From: HGM12713 sp045593725
Lineage (GTDB): Bacteria; Bacillota; Clostridia; Oscillospirales; CAG-272
Assembly (NCBI GenBank): GCA_045593725.1
Contig: JAZNXE010000025.1
Span: 1 to 44,061 of the forward strand
Length of the DNA stretch: 44,061 nucleotides
Reading direction: 5' to 3'
Part shown: one piece after another, positions 1 to 7,920 of the stretch
Layout: every line of letters begins with the position of its first letter
Position numbering within the stretch: position 1 is the first letter of the stretch
Made by a program: the position numbers and the translations under genes
Notes under the pieces: generated by a model
What the model was told of the DNA's origin: nothing
The model's input: the letters and a program-made list of their open reading frames with translations, nothing else
Database searches by the model: none

Positions 1-141
1 CTTACCAGCTTTGCCAGATTTTCAAGATTACAGCAGATATTACGCTGAGAAAGCATAACTCCCTTTGAAACTCCCGTAGTTCCCGAGGTGAAAATGAGTG
101 CGCACATAGCGTCTATATCAATAGAGAGATTTTTATAAGCC
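1..141. repeat. 141-bp terminal direct repeat, left copy
   Basis: Bases 1-141 are identical to bases 43921-44061. A terminal overlap of this exact size is what a de Bruijn assembler using k=141 leaves on a circular contig. The overlap lies inside the acyl-CoA ligase 2 gene, whose frame is preserved across it. Confidence 0.97.
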
Positions 142-611
142 GAGTATTCCTCCAGGGAGTACTGCTCACTGTCGGCGCAGAGCGAGAGAACCTCTTCAAA
201 GGATATTTTCTGGATGCGCTTTCCCGCGGCAAGTGCCTTTTCTCTGTATTTCTCGGAGAACACGATAGCCCCCGCCCCCGATAGCTTAGCTATATTTGCC
301 AGCTCCTCTGCGGGAATCTCCTTATCAACGGGAACGATAACACCAAGGCCGCAGACCACAGACATATAGGTAACGCACCAAGGGTAGGAGTTTTCACCTA
401 TAACTATTACTCGCTTTCCCTCAAGTCCTCTGCGCATAAGAGCTACGCCCAGCGTGTTTACGTCACTGTAAAAGCCGCTATAAGAATAGGATTTGTAAGC
501 GCCCTCCTCCTTTTGGAGAAAAAGCGTTTTCCCGCCGTAGCTTTCGGCGCTGCTCTGCAGCATTTCCCGAAGGTCGTGTATTCTTTGACTCTGATAAAGC
601 TTGAATTTCAT
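1..611 (-). CDS. Long-chain acyl-CoA ligase 2 (AMP-binding), N-terminal part across the junction
   Basis: This is the N-terminal part of an acyl-adenylate-forming ligase, which activates a fatty acid with ATP and transfers it to CoA. Translation from ATG at 611 begins MKFKLYQSQR and reads open to base 1. The same frame continues in the copy of bases 1-141 at 43921-44061, so N- and C-terminal parts join into one 566-residue protein ending at 42831. The P-loop-like TSGTTG motif lies in the shared 141 bases. A ribosome-binding site (GGAAAGGA) precedes the ATG. Upstream are an extended -10 promoter and two GTTGAG..CTCAAC palindromes that resemble MarR operators. The family call is firm; the chain length of the substrate is not known. 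Confidence 0.9.
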   Translation of the reverse strand, partial: MKFKLYQSQRIHDLREMLQSSAESYGGKTLFLQKEEGAYKSYSYSGFYSDVNTLGVALMRRGLEGKRVIVIGENSYPWCVTYMSVVCGLGVIVPVDKEIPAEELANIAKLSGAGAIVFSEKYREKALAAGKRIQKISFEEVLSLCADSEQYSLEEYSAYKNLSIDIDAMCALIFTSGTTGVSKGVMLSQRNICCNLENLAKLV

Positions 612-673
612 AAGCATTCCTTTCCGAGCAATTAAAAATTATTTAATAGAGAATAATTTGCTCATCCGAAGCA

Positions 674-682
674 ATTATAACA
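674..682 (-). promoter_or_regulatory. Extended -10 promoter of acyl-CoA ligase 2
   Basis: On the minus strand the bases read TGTTATAAT, a perfect -10 hexamer (674-679) with an upstream TG, about 63 bp before the ATG at 611. No good -35 hexamer is found 17 bp further upstream, which fits an extended -10 promoter or an activated one. Confidence 0.55.
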
Positions 683-719
683 TAATATTGTGAATTCCCT
701 GTGAATATTTTTAAAATTT

Positions 720-775
720 GTTGAGGACTCAACCCAAAATTTTTAAAAAATGCCATATATTGTTGAGCGCTCAAC
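720..775. promoter_or_regulatory. Pair of MarR-type operator palindromes upstream of acyl-CoA ligase 2
   Basis: Two palindromes, GTTGAGGACTCAAC (720-733) and GTTGAGCGCTCAAC (762-775), have centres 42 bp apart, four helical turns. They share the GTTGA..TCAAC core with the palindrome in the promoter of the MarR-family gene near 29.5 kb. They therefore probably bind that regulator and link this ligase to the fatty-acid cluster. They lie about 40 bp upstream of the -10, which would suit activation or looping. The 56-bp block is closely similar to the 3' end of gyrA (5049-5104). Confidence 0.6.
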
Positions 776-884
776 TCAAATTTGGCACTTTTTCCCCTAT
801 TTTCGCTCTTGGCGTCGAGCTCCCGGCTCCTCAGTCACTACCCCAGAGCTATTTTTATTTTTTGCCTCCAAGAGGAAAATTTTA

Positions 885-913
885 TTGACTAAGGGATAAT
901 TTTGCGGTATAAT
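885..913 (+). promoter_or_regulatory. SigA-type promoter of the alanine symporter operon
   Basis: TTGACT (885-890) and TATAAT (908-913) are separated by exactly 17 bp. The predicted transcript starts about 25 bp before the ATG at 945. Confidence 0.8.
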
Positions 914-944
914 AGTAATATATTGATTATTTATGGAGAGAATT

Positions 945-2345
945 ATGTTTGACACTATAATTAACGCCGTAAACGAAGCGCTTTACAGCTACATACTCAT
1001 AATCCTTCTCGTGGCGGGCGGAATATACTTTACCTTCAGAACAAAATTCGCCCAGTTCAGGCTGCTGGGAGAACAGTTTAAATCTCTTGGCGACAAGCCC
1101 CAAGGCAAAAAAGGAGTTTCATCCTTTCAGGCGTTGATGGTATCCACCGCATCCCGTGTGGGAACAGGAAATATCATAGGCGTATCAACCGCTCTTTGCA
1201 TAGGCGGCTTCGGCTCTGTGTTCTGGATGTGGCTTATCGCCATCATAGGCGCCGCCTCCGCCTTCGTTGAGAGCACGCTGGCTCAGATATTCAAGAAAAA
1301 AGGCTCGGACGGCTGCTACGGCGGACCCTCACATTACATAGAGCAAGGTCTTCGTTCAAAATGGCTTGCGGTGCTTTTCTCAGTGCTGCTGGTAATTACC
1401 TACGGCGTGGGCTTTAATATGCTGGCATCCTACAATCTTCAGTCCACCTTCTCGGCGTATTCCTTCTATAACGAAAGATATACCCCTTGGATAATCGGTG
1501 GGATACTCGCCCTTACAGTAGGCTACTGTCTTATGGGCGGCGGCAAGCGCATAGTAAGCATAACCGGCGTTCTCGTGCCTATAATGGGTGTGGCTTATAT
1601 CGCCATAGCTCTTATTATCACTCTTATAAATGTTACCGCGCTCCCCTCCATTTTGGGAAGAATATTTACAGAAGCCTTTGATATCAAGGCTATCTTCGGC
1701 GGCTTCGGCGGCTCTTGCGTAATGTACGGCATCAAGCGCGGACTCTTCAGCAACGAAGCGGGTGTGGGCTCAGCGCCCAACGCCTCCGCCTCCGCTGAGG
1801 TTGACCACCCCGTAAGACAGGGGCTGGTTCAGGTGCTCTCGGTATTTATCGACACGCTGCTTGTCTGCTCGGCTACCGCGTTTATGTGTATGAGCTCGGG
1901 AATCGAGCCATCCGAGGCTCTCTCGGGCGCGCCCTACGTTCAGGCGGCGCTTTCAAAGACGCTGGGAGCATTCGGACCCATCTTTATAACAGTGGCAATG
2001 GTGCTTTTCGCCTTTACCACCCTTATCGGCAACCTTTACTACGTTGACAGGTGCATCATACATCTGCTGAAAAAAGAGCCGAACAGGTGGACTAAGAGAG
2101 TGATATACGTAGTGGCATCCCTCCTTATATTCCTTGGAGCGGGGCTTTCGGCAGACCTGCTCTGGAACATAGCCGACGTTACTATGGGAGCTATGACCCT
2201 TATCAACATCCCTGTAATTATCATACTTGGAAAATACGCCTTCCGCGCCCTTGCCGATTACGACAGGCAGCGCAAGGAGGGAAAGAAGCCCACGTTTAAG
2301 GCAAAGGATGTGGGTCTTGATGGCAAAACCGAATATTGGCAATAA
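945..2345 (+). CDS. Alanine or glycine:cation symporter (AgcS/DagA family)
   Basis: This is an inner-membrane sodium- or proton-coupled importer of alanine or glycine. The 466-residue protein has about ten hydrophobic segments. Near residues 271-287 it carries the family hallmark GVGSAPNASA followed by the EVDHP block. The start is set at ATG 945 because a GGAGAG ribosome-binding site sits just before it; an in-frame ATG at 933 would place that site inside the gene. It is followed after 15 bp by DAP dehydrogenase, so the two are probably co-transcribed from the promoter at 885-913. Alanine and DAP both feed peptidoglycan and spore-wall synthesis, which fits the pairing. Which amino acid is carried cannot be decided from sequence. 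Confidence 0.93.
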   Translation: MFDTIINAVNEALYSYILIILLVAGGIYFTFRTKFAQFRLLGEQFKSLGDKPQGKKGVSSFQALMVSTASRVGTGNIIGVSTALCIGGFGSVFWMWLIAIIGAASAFVESTLAQIFKKKGSDGCYGGPSHYIEQGLRSKWLAVLFSVLLVITYGVGFNMLASYNLQSTFSAYSFYNERYTPWIIGGILALTVGYCLMGGGKRIVSITGVLVPIMGVAYIAIALIITLINVTALPSILGRIFTEAFDIKAIFGGFGGSCVMYGIKRGLFSNEAGVGSAPNASASAEVDHPVRQGLVQVLSVFIDTLLVCSATAFMCMSSGIEPSEALSGAPYVQAALSKTLGAFGPIFITVAMVLFAFTTLIGNLYYVDRCIIHLLKKEPNRWTKRVIYVVASLLIFLGAGLSADLLWNIADVTMGAMTLINIPVIIILGKYAFRALADYDRQRKEGKKPTFKAKDVGLDGKTEYWQ

Positions 2346-2360
2346 ATCTTGGGAGTTATT

Positions 2361-3347
2361 ATGAGCATAAGAATTGGTATCTACGGATACGGCAATCTCG
2401 GCCGCGGAGTTGAGGCGGCAATAAGACAGAACGATGATATGGAGCTGGTAGCGGTATTTACGCGCAGACCCCCCGAAAGCCTTAAGCTCCGTACAGAGGG
2501 AGTTGCTGTGCTTCACGTTGACGACGCACCCTCTATGACAGGCAAAATTGACGTTATGATACTTTGCGGCGGCAGCGCTACCGACCTGCCTGTGCAGACA
2601 CCCGCGCTATCTAAGCTTTTCAACGTGGTAGATAGCTTTGATACCCACGCTAAGATACCCGAGCACTTTGCGGCTGTTGACGAGGCGGCAAGGGAGGGGG
2701 GCAAGGTGGCTCTTATCTCCGCGGGCTGGGACCCCGGTATGTTCTCCCTGAACCGCGCATACGCCGAGGCGGTCCTTCCCAATGGCTCAGCCTATACCTT
2801 TTGGGGCAAGGGCGTAAGTCAGGGACATTCGGATGCTATACGCCGTATAGAGGGAGTTATTGATGCTAAGCAATATACTATCCCCTCGGACTCGGCTCTT
2901 GACGCCGTCCGCAGCGGCGTATGCCCAGAGCTTAGCACTCGCCAGAAGCATACCAGAGAGTGCTTCGTGGTTGCTGAGGAGGGCGCCGACAGAGCAAGAA
3001 TCGAGCGCGAAATCGTCACTATGCCAAACTATTTTGCCGATTACGACACCACCGTTCATTTTATAAGTCTTGAGGAGCTGAAGCGCGACCATAGCGGTAT
3101 CCCCCACGGCGGATTTGTTATAAGAAGCGGAAAAACGGGCTTTGACCTTGAAAATACTCACGTTATTGAGTATAGCCTTAAGCTTGACTCTAACCCCGAG
3201 TTTACCTCCTCGGTGATAGTGGCATACGCAAGAGCCGTAGCAAGATTTTCCAAGGAAGCAAGAACAGGAGCGCTCACCGTTCTCGACGTTCCCCCCGCAT
3301 ACCTCTCCCCTAAATCGGGCGAGGAGCTTAGGAAAGAGCTGCTTTAA
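2361..3347 (+). CDS. ddh: meso-Diaminopimelate dehydrogenase
   Basis: This NADPH-dependent enzyme converts tetrahydrodipicolinate, ammonia and NADPH to meso-diaminopimelate in one step, bypassing the acylated intermediates of the lysine/peptidoglycan pathway. The 328-residue length fits the family. The N-terminus has the Rossmann fingerprint GYGNLG (residues 9-14), and the substrate-domain motif GWDPGMFSLNR lies near residue 121. The start is ATG 2361, with GGGAG upstream; a TTG at 2349 is in frame but precedes that site. It sits directly behind the symporter gene. Its TAA stop is followed without a gap by a family-A hairpin repeat. Confidence 0.93.
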   Translation: MSIRIGIYGYGNLGRGVEAAIRQNDDMELVAVFTRRPPESLKLRTEGVAVLHVDDAPSMTGKIDVMILCGGSATDLPVQTPALSKLFNVVDSFDTHAKIPEHFAAVDEAAREGGKVALISAGWDPGMFSLNRAYAEAVLPNGSAYTFWGKGVSQGHSDAIRRIEGVIDAKQYTIPSDSALDAVRSGVCPELSTRQKHTRECFVVAEEGADRARIEREIVTMPNYFADYDTTVHFISLEELKRDHSGIPHGGFVIRSGKTGFDLENTHVIEYSLKLDSNPEFTSSVIVAYARAVARFSKEARTGALTVLDVPPAYLSPKSGEELRKELL

Positions 3348-3440
3348 GTTAGAATTATAAACAATTTTTTGCCACCTTTCTTTCGAGAAAGGTGGCGCCA
3401 AAGAACTTGAAAAGGGGTTTTATTAAGAGGGTTTGTGCGC
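3348..3440 (+). repeat. Family A hairpin repeat, copy 1 (truncated)
   Basis: The copy begins with the family box GTTAGAATTATAAAC immediately after the ddh stop codon. The 24-bp stem-loop H1 follows at about 3371-3396 (stem GCCACC/GGTGGC), then the conserved AAAGAACTT box. The later hairpins are missing and a family C repeat follows. Confidence 0.85.
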
Positions 3441-3448
3441 TGACACAT

Positions 3449-3655
3449 TAGCCTTCCCCAGCGGGGAAGGTGGCTTGCCGCAAGGCAAGACGGATGAGGA
3501 GAGCTCTGGGAGCACTGTGTATTGCTCACTTTGAGGGAACTTATATCTTTCCCCAAAAATGAACGCAAACATAAGCTACACCCGTGTTCTCCTCATCAGT
3601 CTCGCTATTTGCTACGCAAATGTACGCTCGACAGCTTCCCCGCTGGGGAAGCCTT
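3449..3655. repeat. Family C inverted repeat pair (C1 and C1'), non-coding
   Basis: The left arm at 3449-3511 contains GCCTTCCCCAGCGGGGAAGG, a small hairpin and CGGATGAGGAG. The right arm at 3588-3653 has the same parts in reverse order. The same paired arms flank the DUF559 pseudogene at 10.7-11.2 kb. The 75 bp between the arms here hold no gene, so this looks like a MITE-like, gene-less version. Confidence 0.75.
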
Positions 3656-3702
3656 TGAGAAGGTGCGCTATTCGTGTGTTAGTGATACGCTGTCACGCGA
3701 GG

Positions 3703-3809
3703 ATTTGTGGGACAGCGCGCCCAGTGGGCGATAGAGCCGTCACTCAAATAGGAAAAAGCAAGGAGAATTGGAAGCGGTAGCGACCAAGACGACTATGCTT
3801 TTGACCGTA
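3703..3809 (+). repeat. 107-bp structured repeat (element B), copy 1
   Basis: This is a full-length 107-bp copy. It starts ATTTGTGGGA and ends TTTTGACCGTA. Helix P1 (ATTTG/CAAAT plus a GACAGC/GCCGTC arm with one mismatch) is followed by AAAAGCA pairing with TGCTTTT around the P3 hairpin (TTGG...CCAA, loop GGTA). The conserved internal loop here reads AGGAGAA opposite GACGACTA. Confidence 0.9.
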
Positions 3810-3863
3810 TGAATTTGTCGGACCCTACGTCCCGCCAAATTCTGTAATTTATTTAATAAAATC

Positions 3864-3901
3864 AAAAGCCGTCGGTAGCGTGAGCTGTCCGACGGCTTTT
3901 T
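3864..3901 (+). terminator. Intrinsic terminator-like hairpin in a repeat-filled gap
   Basis: AAAAGCCGTCGG pairs with CCGACGGCTTTT and is followed by T. It lies in the 679-bp gap between ddh and the hypothetical gene at 4027, which holds no gene. It may end ddh transcripts that run through the repeats. Confidence 0.6.
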
Positions 3902-3954
3902 ACCTTATGAGGATAATTACGCACTGCACATCCGTCAAGCGTAATATTTATCCT

Positions 3955-4018
3955 TTTTCAAGTTCTTTTGGTACTTTTCTCGCAAGAAAAGTACGAAAAA
4001 ATCGTTTATAATTCTAAC
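3955..4018 (-). repeat. Family A hairpin repeat, copy 2 (truncated)
   Basis: On the minus strand it reads GTTAGAATTATAAACGATT and then an H1 hairpin at 3971-3994 whose stem is GTACTTTTCT/AGAAAAGTAC. This stem differs from the usual CCACCTTTCT/AGAAAGGTGG, but both halves changed together. The repeat starts within 10 bp of the TAG stop of the gene at 4027. Confidence 0.85.
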
Positions 4019-4026
4019 TATTCTAA

Positions 4027-4974
4027 CTAAAACGTAGGGCTGTCAAGGAACCACTGACCGTTCTGGAGAGTAAGGTTGACCTCGATTTTCTCTATTTTTT
4101 GGGGATTTGAGGGCAGGTAGCTGTCAATAGAGATACGCACGAAATTACGGTTAGAGCCCCACTTTATAATCTGGGCAGTATCGTAGAGATAGACTCTGCG
4201 CTCACTGAAAAGCGATTCATATGTATTGGATTGGGTGAGCCACACCGTATTGTCGCTCCTTGTGTGCTCAACGTAGCGGGCATTCATTACCGTGCCGCCC
4301 GAAGCAACACCGTCAAAGAGAGAGGAATAAAGAGAGGTCATATAATTTTTAGAATACACAGCTTCCGCATAGGTCTTTATAGATTCCACCGTGCGGTAAG
4401 GCGCGTCGTTGCGCACGTAATCATAGTTTTCGGGGTCGGAGGCAGAATAATAGAAGTCCACCTTTTTCTCAACAAAGGGCACAAGATAAGCAAGCGTACC
4501 GTCTTTGCTGTAAATTTGTGAATAAAATTCGCTTTCCTCAGGAGCGCTGATATCCTCCACAAGGGGGAATTTCGCCTTAATAGAGTCAATCTCCTCCGCC
4601 GAATCGGTAACGTAGGCATAGGAAAAGTCCTTAAGATAGGAATCTCTGAAGGCTATGACCCTATCATCATCAACAGTGGTGTAATACCAAAACTTACGCT
4701 GGTGCTCCTCGCCGTCCTCGTCGGTGTAAAATTCATCCGTATTATAGACCTCAAGGCTGTTGCGTGGGTCGGATACACGCTCGTATGTAGGAAGCCCCTC
4801 GCCGAAAAGTATGACGTTGACGCCGTAGGAATCCTCCATAAGCTGCTTGAAGCGAGCTTCTATTTCCTCATATTTTGGGGGAGCGGAGCAGGCTCTTATA
4901 GCGAATACCGAGCCTACCAGAATAACAAGAGCTAAAATCAAAATGATAATTCGCTTTGTTCTTGAAAATTTCAT
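4027..4974 (-). CDS. Hypothetical membrane-anchored extracytoplasmic protein
   Basis: I do not recognise this 315-residue protein. It starts with a basic stretch (MKFSRTKR), one hydrophobic helix (residues about 9-27) and then RACSAPP, so it is exported and either stays anchored by the helix or is lipidated. The cysteine context IRAC is a poor lipobox because of the arginine, so anchoring is more likely. The rest is soluble, rich in acidic and aromatic residues, and has no catalytic motif I can name. The C-terminal 70 residues look like a small beta-rich domain of a conserved lipoprotein type. It lies 64 bp downstream of gyrA, beyond a GC-rich hairpin, and ends at a family A repeat. Confidence 0.8.
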   Translation of the reverse strand: MKFSRTKRIIILILALVILVGSVFAIRACSAPPKYEEIEARFKQLMEDSYGVNVILFGEGLPTYERVSDPRNSLEVYNTDEFYTDEDGEEHQRKFWYYTTVDDDRVIAFRDSYLKDFSYAYVTDSAEEIDSIKAKFPLVEDISAPEESEFYSQIYSKDGTLAYLVPFVEKKVDFYYSASDPENYDYVRNDAPYRTVESIKTYAEAVYSKNYMTSLYSSLFDGVASGGTVMNARYVEHTRSDNTVWLTQSNTYESLFSERRVYLYDTAQIIKWGSNRNFVRISIDSYLPSNPQKIEKIEVNLTLQNGQWFLDSPTF

Positions 4975-5001
4975 TTTTAATTACCTTTAAATTAAATTTG
5001 C

Positions 5002-5028
5002 AAACGGGAGGGAAGCCCTCCCGTTTTT
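5002..5028. terminator. Hairpin between gyrA and the hypothetical gene
   Basis: ACGGGAGGG pairs with CCCTCCCGT. The run of T follows on the plus strand and only TTT follows on the minus strand. It should therefore weaken, not fully stop, gyrA transcription. Confidence 0.55.
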
Positions 5029-5038
5029 AGTGGTTTCT

Positions 5039-7657
5039 TTATTCTTCGGTTGAGTCCTCAACAATTTCGGGTATATTTTCCAAATTTTCGGTTGAGTCCT
5101 CAACATTTTCGGGAATTACCTTTCCTTCCTCTATTTCCTCTACCGATTCGATAGCATCCTCAAGCTCCTCATCGTCCTCTTTGGGGACCTTGGTGAAGTT
5201 TACAAGAGTCTGCCCCTCACTCAGGCGCATCATAATTACGCCGCCCGCGGTTCTTGAATAGTGGGGAACATCGCAAACGGGAGTTCTTATGATAGTTCCC
5301 GCGTCGGTTATCATCATCAGGTCGTCATCATCACTGACGCTTTCGATTCCGCAAAGTAATCCTGTCTTCTCGCTAATATTGTGACACTGAACGCCTAAGC
5401 CTCCGCGGTTCTTCATTTCTCTGAAGTCGGAGTAATTGGTACGCTTACCGTATCCGTTCTGAGTAATGGTAATAAGCGACTTGCCCTCCTCAACTATGGC
5501 AACGCCCGTAACGTAATCACCCTCGCGGAGCTTGATACCGCGGACACCGCGAGCCGTTCTGCCCATAGGACGGGCATTCGCCTCGGTGAATCTTACGGCA
5601 GAGCCTTGAGCGGTAGCTATAATTATATCTCTGTCACCGCAGGTATGCATTACGAATACAAGCTCGTCACCCTCGTCAAGGTTAAGGGCTATCTTACCGC
5701 CCTTGCGCTGATACTCATACTCGCTAAGAAGAGTACGCTTGATAACACCCTGCTTGGTAACCATAGTAAGATACTCACCCTCATTGAAGCCCTCGATACT
5801 GATAAGCGAGGTTATCTTCTCACCGGGGAGCATCTCTATAACGTTTACGATATTCGTTCCCTTAGCGGTTCTGGATGCTTCGGGAATCTGGTAAGCCTTG
5901 CGCATATGCACCTTACCGTAGTTGGTAAAGAGCAGAACGTAGGAATGACTGTGAACGGCGGCAACCGTTTCAATGAAGTCGTCCTCCTTGGTGGTCATAC
6001 CGATAATGCCCTTGCCGCCTCTGCGCTGAGCAGAGTAGGTGCTTGCAGGCAGACGCTTGATGTAACCCGCCTTGGTAAGAGTGATAACGCAGTTATGCTT
6101 CTCAATAAGGTCCTCAAGCTCGATATCGTCGGTAGCGGGAAGTATCTCAGTGCGGCGCTCGTCGCCGAACTTGCGCTTTATCTCGCTCATCTCGTCCTTG
6201 ATTATCTGCATAATCTTAGCGGGGTCAGCCAGAATTCCCTCAAGCTCTACAATAAGAGCGTGAAGCCTTGCCAGCTCGTCCTCAATCTTGTCGCGCTCCA
6301 TACCCGTCAGCCTTCCGAGAGTCATTTCTACTATTGCCTGCGCCTGAGCGTCCGAGAGCTGACGCACGTTTCCAAGCTCACTCTCAAAGCCGTCCTTGTA
6401 GGTCACGGTAAAGAACTCAGCCATAAGGCGTTCCTTTGCCTCGGGGATAGACTTTGAGGTCTTCATTATTTCAACGATTCTGTCAATATTGTCGATGGCT
6501 ATGTGATAGCCCTCAAAGATATGCGCTCTTGTTCTTGCCTTCTCAAGGTCGAACTCGACTCTGCGCCCAATTACCGACTTCTGGTGATCGATATAGTGGT
6601 CGAGTATCTGAGGAAGCGAGAGAATTTTCGGCTCGTTGTTGACCAGAGCCAGCATATTTACGGCACAGGTGTCCTCAAGCTGAGAATATTTGTAAAGCTG
6701 ATTAAGTATTACCTGACCGTTAGCGTCGCGTCTGTATTCTACCACGATACGCATACCGTTTCTGCCCGACTCGTCACGCAGGTCGGTTATTCCCTCAATA
6801 CGCTTATCCTTGTGGAGGTTAGCGATAGCCTTGCACAGCTCGCTTTTGTTCACACCGTAGGGAATTTCGGTAAAGATTATACGGTGCTTGTCCTCCTCGA
6901 TGGTAGCCTTTGCTCTTACCATAACACGTCCGCGTCCCGTGGTGTATGCCTGAAGGATACCCGCCGTTCCGTAGATAGTCGCGTACGTGGGGAAGTCGGG
7001 ACCCTTTACGTATTCCATAAGCTCGGGAACCGTACATTCGGGATTTTCCATACGGAAAATGGTCGCGTCAATGACCTCGCCAAGGTTGTGAGGGGGGATA
7101 TTTGTCGCCATGCCTACGGCGATACCCATAGAGCCGTTCACCAAGAGATTTGGGAAGCGGGAGGGAAGCACGCGAGGCTCACGGCGGCGGTTATCAAAGT
7201 TAGGTACGAAGTCAACTACCTCTTTTTCAAGGTCAGCCATAAGCTGGTCGGATATCTTCGCCATTCTCGCCTCGGTGTAACGGTAAGCAGCCGCGCCGTC
7301 GCCGTCAACAGAGCCGAAGTTTCCGTGACCCTCTACCAAAGGATAGCGGTAGGAAAAATCCTGCGCCATACGAACCATTGTACCGTAAACCGCGCTGTCA
7401 CCGTGGGGGTGATAGCGTCCGAGAACGTTACCCACAGTTGTAGCCGACTTACGGAAGGGCTTGTCATAAGTAAGGTTGTCCTCGTACATTGCGTACATTA
7501 TTCTGCGCTGACCGGGCTTCATTCCGTCGCGTACATCGGGGAGGGCGCGGGCAGCGATTACCGACATGGAGTATTCGATAAAGGATTTTTTGACCTCCTT
7601 TTCCATTTCCACGTCAACTATTTTTTGATCTCTGAATTCTAAGTTTTCGTTTTCCAC
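5039..7657 (-). CDS. gyrA: DNA gyrase subunit A
   Basis: This is the breakage-reunion subunit of gyrase, which with GyrB introduces negative supercoils using ATP. It has 872 residues from GTG 7657, chosen because AAAGGA sits 7 bp upstream; an open frame to an ATG at 7750 exists only because a family A repeat happens to be readable there. The catalytic tyrosine is Y127 in RYTEARM. The gyrase-specific GyrA box QRRGGKG is at 544-550, which separates it from ParC. In the quinolone region HPHGDSAVYG, the residue equivalent to E. coli Asp87 is Gly92, while Ser83 is kept (S88). The C-terminus is an acidic tail with a 14-residue tandem repeat containing VEDSTE. That tail's DNA carries two GTTGAGTCCTCAAC palindromes. 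Confidence 0.96.
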   Translation of the reverse strand: MENENLEFRDQKIVDVEMEKEVKKSFIEYSMSVIAARALPDVRDGMKPGQRRIMYAMYEDNLTYDKPFRKSATTVGNVLGRYHPHGDSAVYGTMVRMAQDFSYRYPLVEGHGNFGSVDGDGAAAYRYTEARMAKISDQLMADLEKEVVDFVPNFDNRRREPRVLPSRFPNLLVNGSMGIAVGMATNIPPHNLGEVIDATIFRMENPECTVPELMEYVKGPDFPTYATIYGTAGILQAYTTGRGRVMVRAKATIEEDKHRIIFTEIPYGVNKSELCKAIANLHKDKRIEGITDLRDESGRNGMRIVVEYRRDANGQVILNQLYKYSQLEDTCAVNMLALVNNEPKILSLPQILDHYIDHQKSVIGRRVEFDLEKARTRAHIFEGYHIAIDNIDRIVEIMKTSKSIPEAKERLMAEFFTVTYKDGFESELGNVRQLSDAQAQAIVEMTLGRLTGMERDKIEDELARLHALIVELEGILADPAKIMQIIKDEMSEIKRKFGDERRTEILPATDDIELEDLIEKHNCVITLTKAGYIKRLPASTYSAQRRGGKGIIGMTTKEDDFIETVAAVHSHSYVLLFTNYGKVHMRKAYQIPEASRTAKGTNIVNVIEMLPGEKITSLISIEGFNEGEYLTMVTKQGVIKRTLLSEYEYQRKGGKIALNLDEGDELVFVMHTCGDRDIIIATAQGSAVRFTEANARPMGRTARGVRGIKLREGDYVTGVAIVEEGKSLITITQNGYGKRTNYSDFREMKNRGGLGVQCHNISEKTGLLCGIESVSDDDDLMMITDAGTIIRTPVCDVPHYSRTAGGVIMMRLSEGQTLVNFTKVPKEDDEELEDAIESVEEIEEGKVIPENVEDSTENLENIPEIVEDSTEE
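5049..5104. repeat. 56-bp block in gyrA matching the acyl-CoA ligase 2 operator region
   Basis: Two identical palindromes GTTGAGTCCTCAAC at 5049-5062 and 5091-5104 are 42 bp apart, as in the pair at 720-775. Counting by eye on the minus strand, 46 of 56 positions match that pair and its spacer. The block encodes the tandem VEDSTE motif at the end of GyrA. Confidence 0.7.
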
Positions 7658-7679
7658 TTTTTTATCCTTTCTTTTTTTC

Positions 7680-7830
7680 GTACTTTTCTTGGAAGAAAAG
7701 TACCAAAAGAACTTCTTGAAGGGTTTATTATAAAGATTCGCACAAACCAATCATTAAAAAGTTTTGGTCGAGCTTTTTTCAAAAGCTCGTGGGTTCTTAG
7801 GGCAACGCCCTAAGGCGACCTCCGCAGAGG
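7680..7830 (+). repeat. Family A hairpin repeat, copy 3, between gyrA and gyrB
   Basis: It starts at the H1 hairpin (7680-7703, stem GTACTTTTCTT) without the usual leading box. It continues with AAAGAACTTC, the CGCACAAACCAA segment, hairpin H2 (GAGCTTTT/AAAAGCTC) and hairpin H3 (TTAGGGCAACGCCCTAA). It separates gyrA from gyrB, genes that are normally nearly adjacent. Confidence 0.85.
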
Positions 7831-7844
7831 TCGAAATTATCCTC

Positions 7845-7920
7845 GGCGTTTCTTTTTTGTTTCTTTTTTCTTTGAGCCTCTAGTGCCAAAGAAAAAAGAT
7901 AAAGGCGCGAAGCGGCTTCT
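7845..7920 (+). repeat. Family F repeat, copy 1
   Basis: It carries a long, low-complexity hairpin with arms TTTTTTCTTTG and CAAAGAAAAAA and a G+C-containing loop. Copies follow family A hairpin H3 here, at 10355-10432 and, reversed, at 16138-16230. The rest of the 568-bp gyrA-gyrB gap up to about 8100 shows nothing recognisable. Confidence 0.7.

Noticed and set aside
2349..2360. Earlier TTG start for DAP dehydrogenase
   Set aside because: The ribosome-binding site GGGAG lies between this TTG and the ATG at 2361.
3371..3396. Family A H1 hairpins as intrinsic terminators
   Set aside because: No run of T follows the stem on either strand: the T run precedes it on one strand and becomes an A run on the other. 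They may affect RNA stability but do not fit a standard terminator.
3703..3809. Element B as a short coding gene (AGGAG followed by an ATG in the tail)
   Set aside because: The ATG is lost in copy 2 (it reads ATA), the frames contain stops, and changes are paired between arms rather than synonymous.
5606..7642. Long plus-strand reading frames opposite gyrA, gyrB, mnmG and other genes
   Set aside because: They are antisense shadows of conserved minus-strand genes and show no protein family signature or ribosome-binding site.
7658..7750. N-terminal extension of GyrA to an ATG at 7750
   Set aside because: The extra 31 residues are the translation of a family A repeat; similar VCANLYNKP-type peptides can be read from other copies. 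A ribosome-binding site precedes the GTG at 7657.
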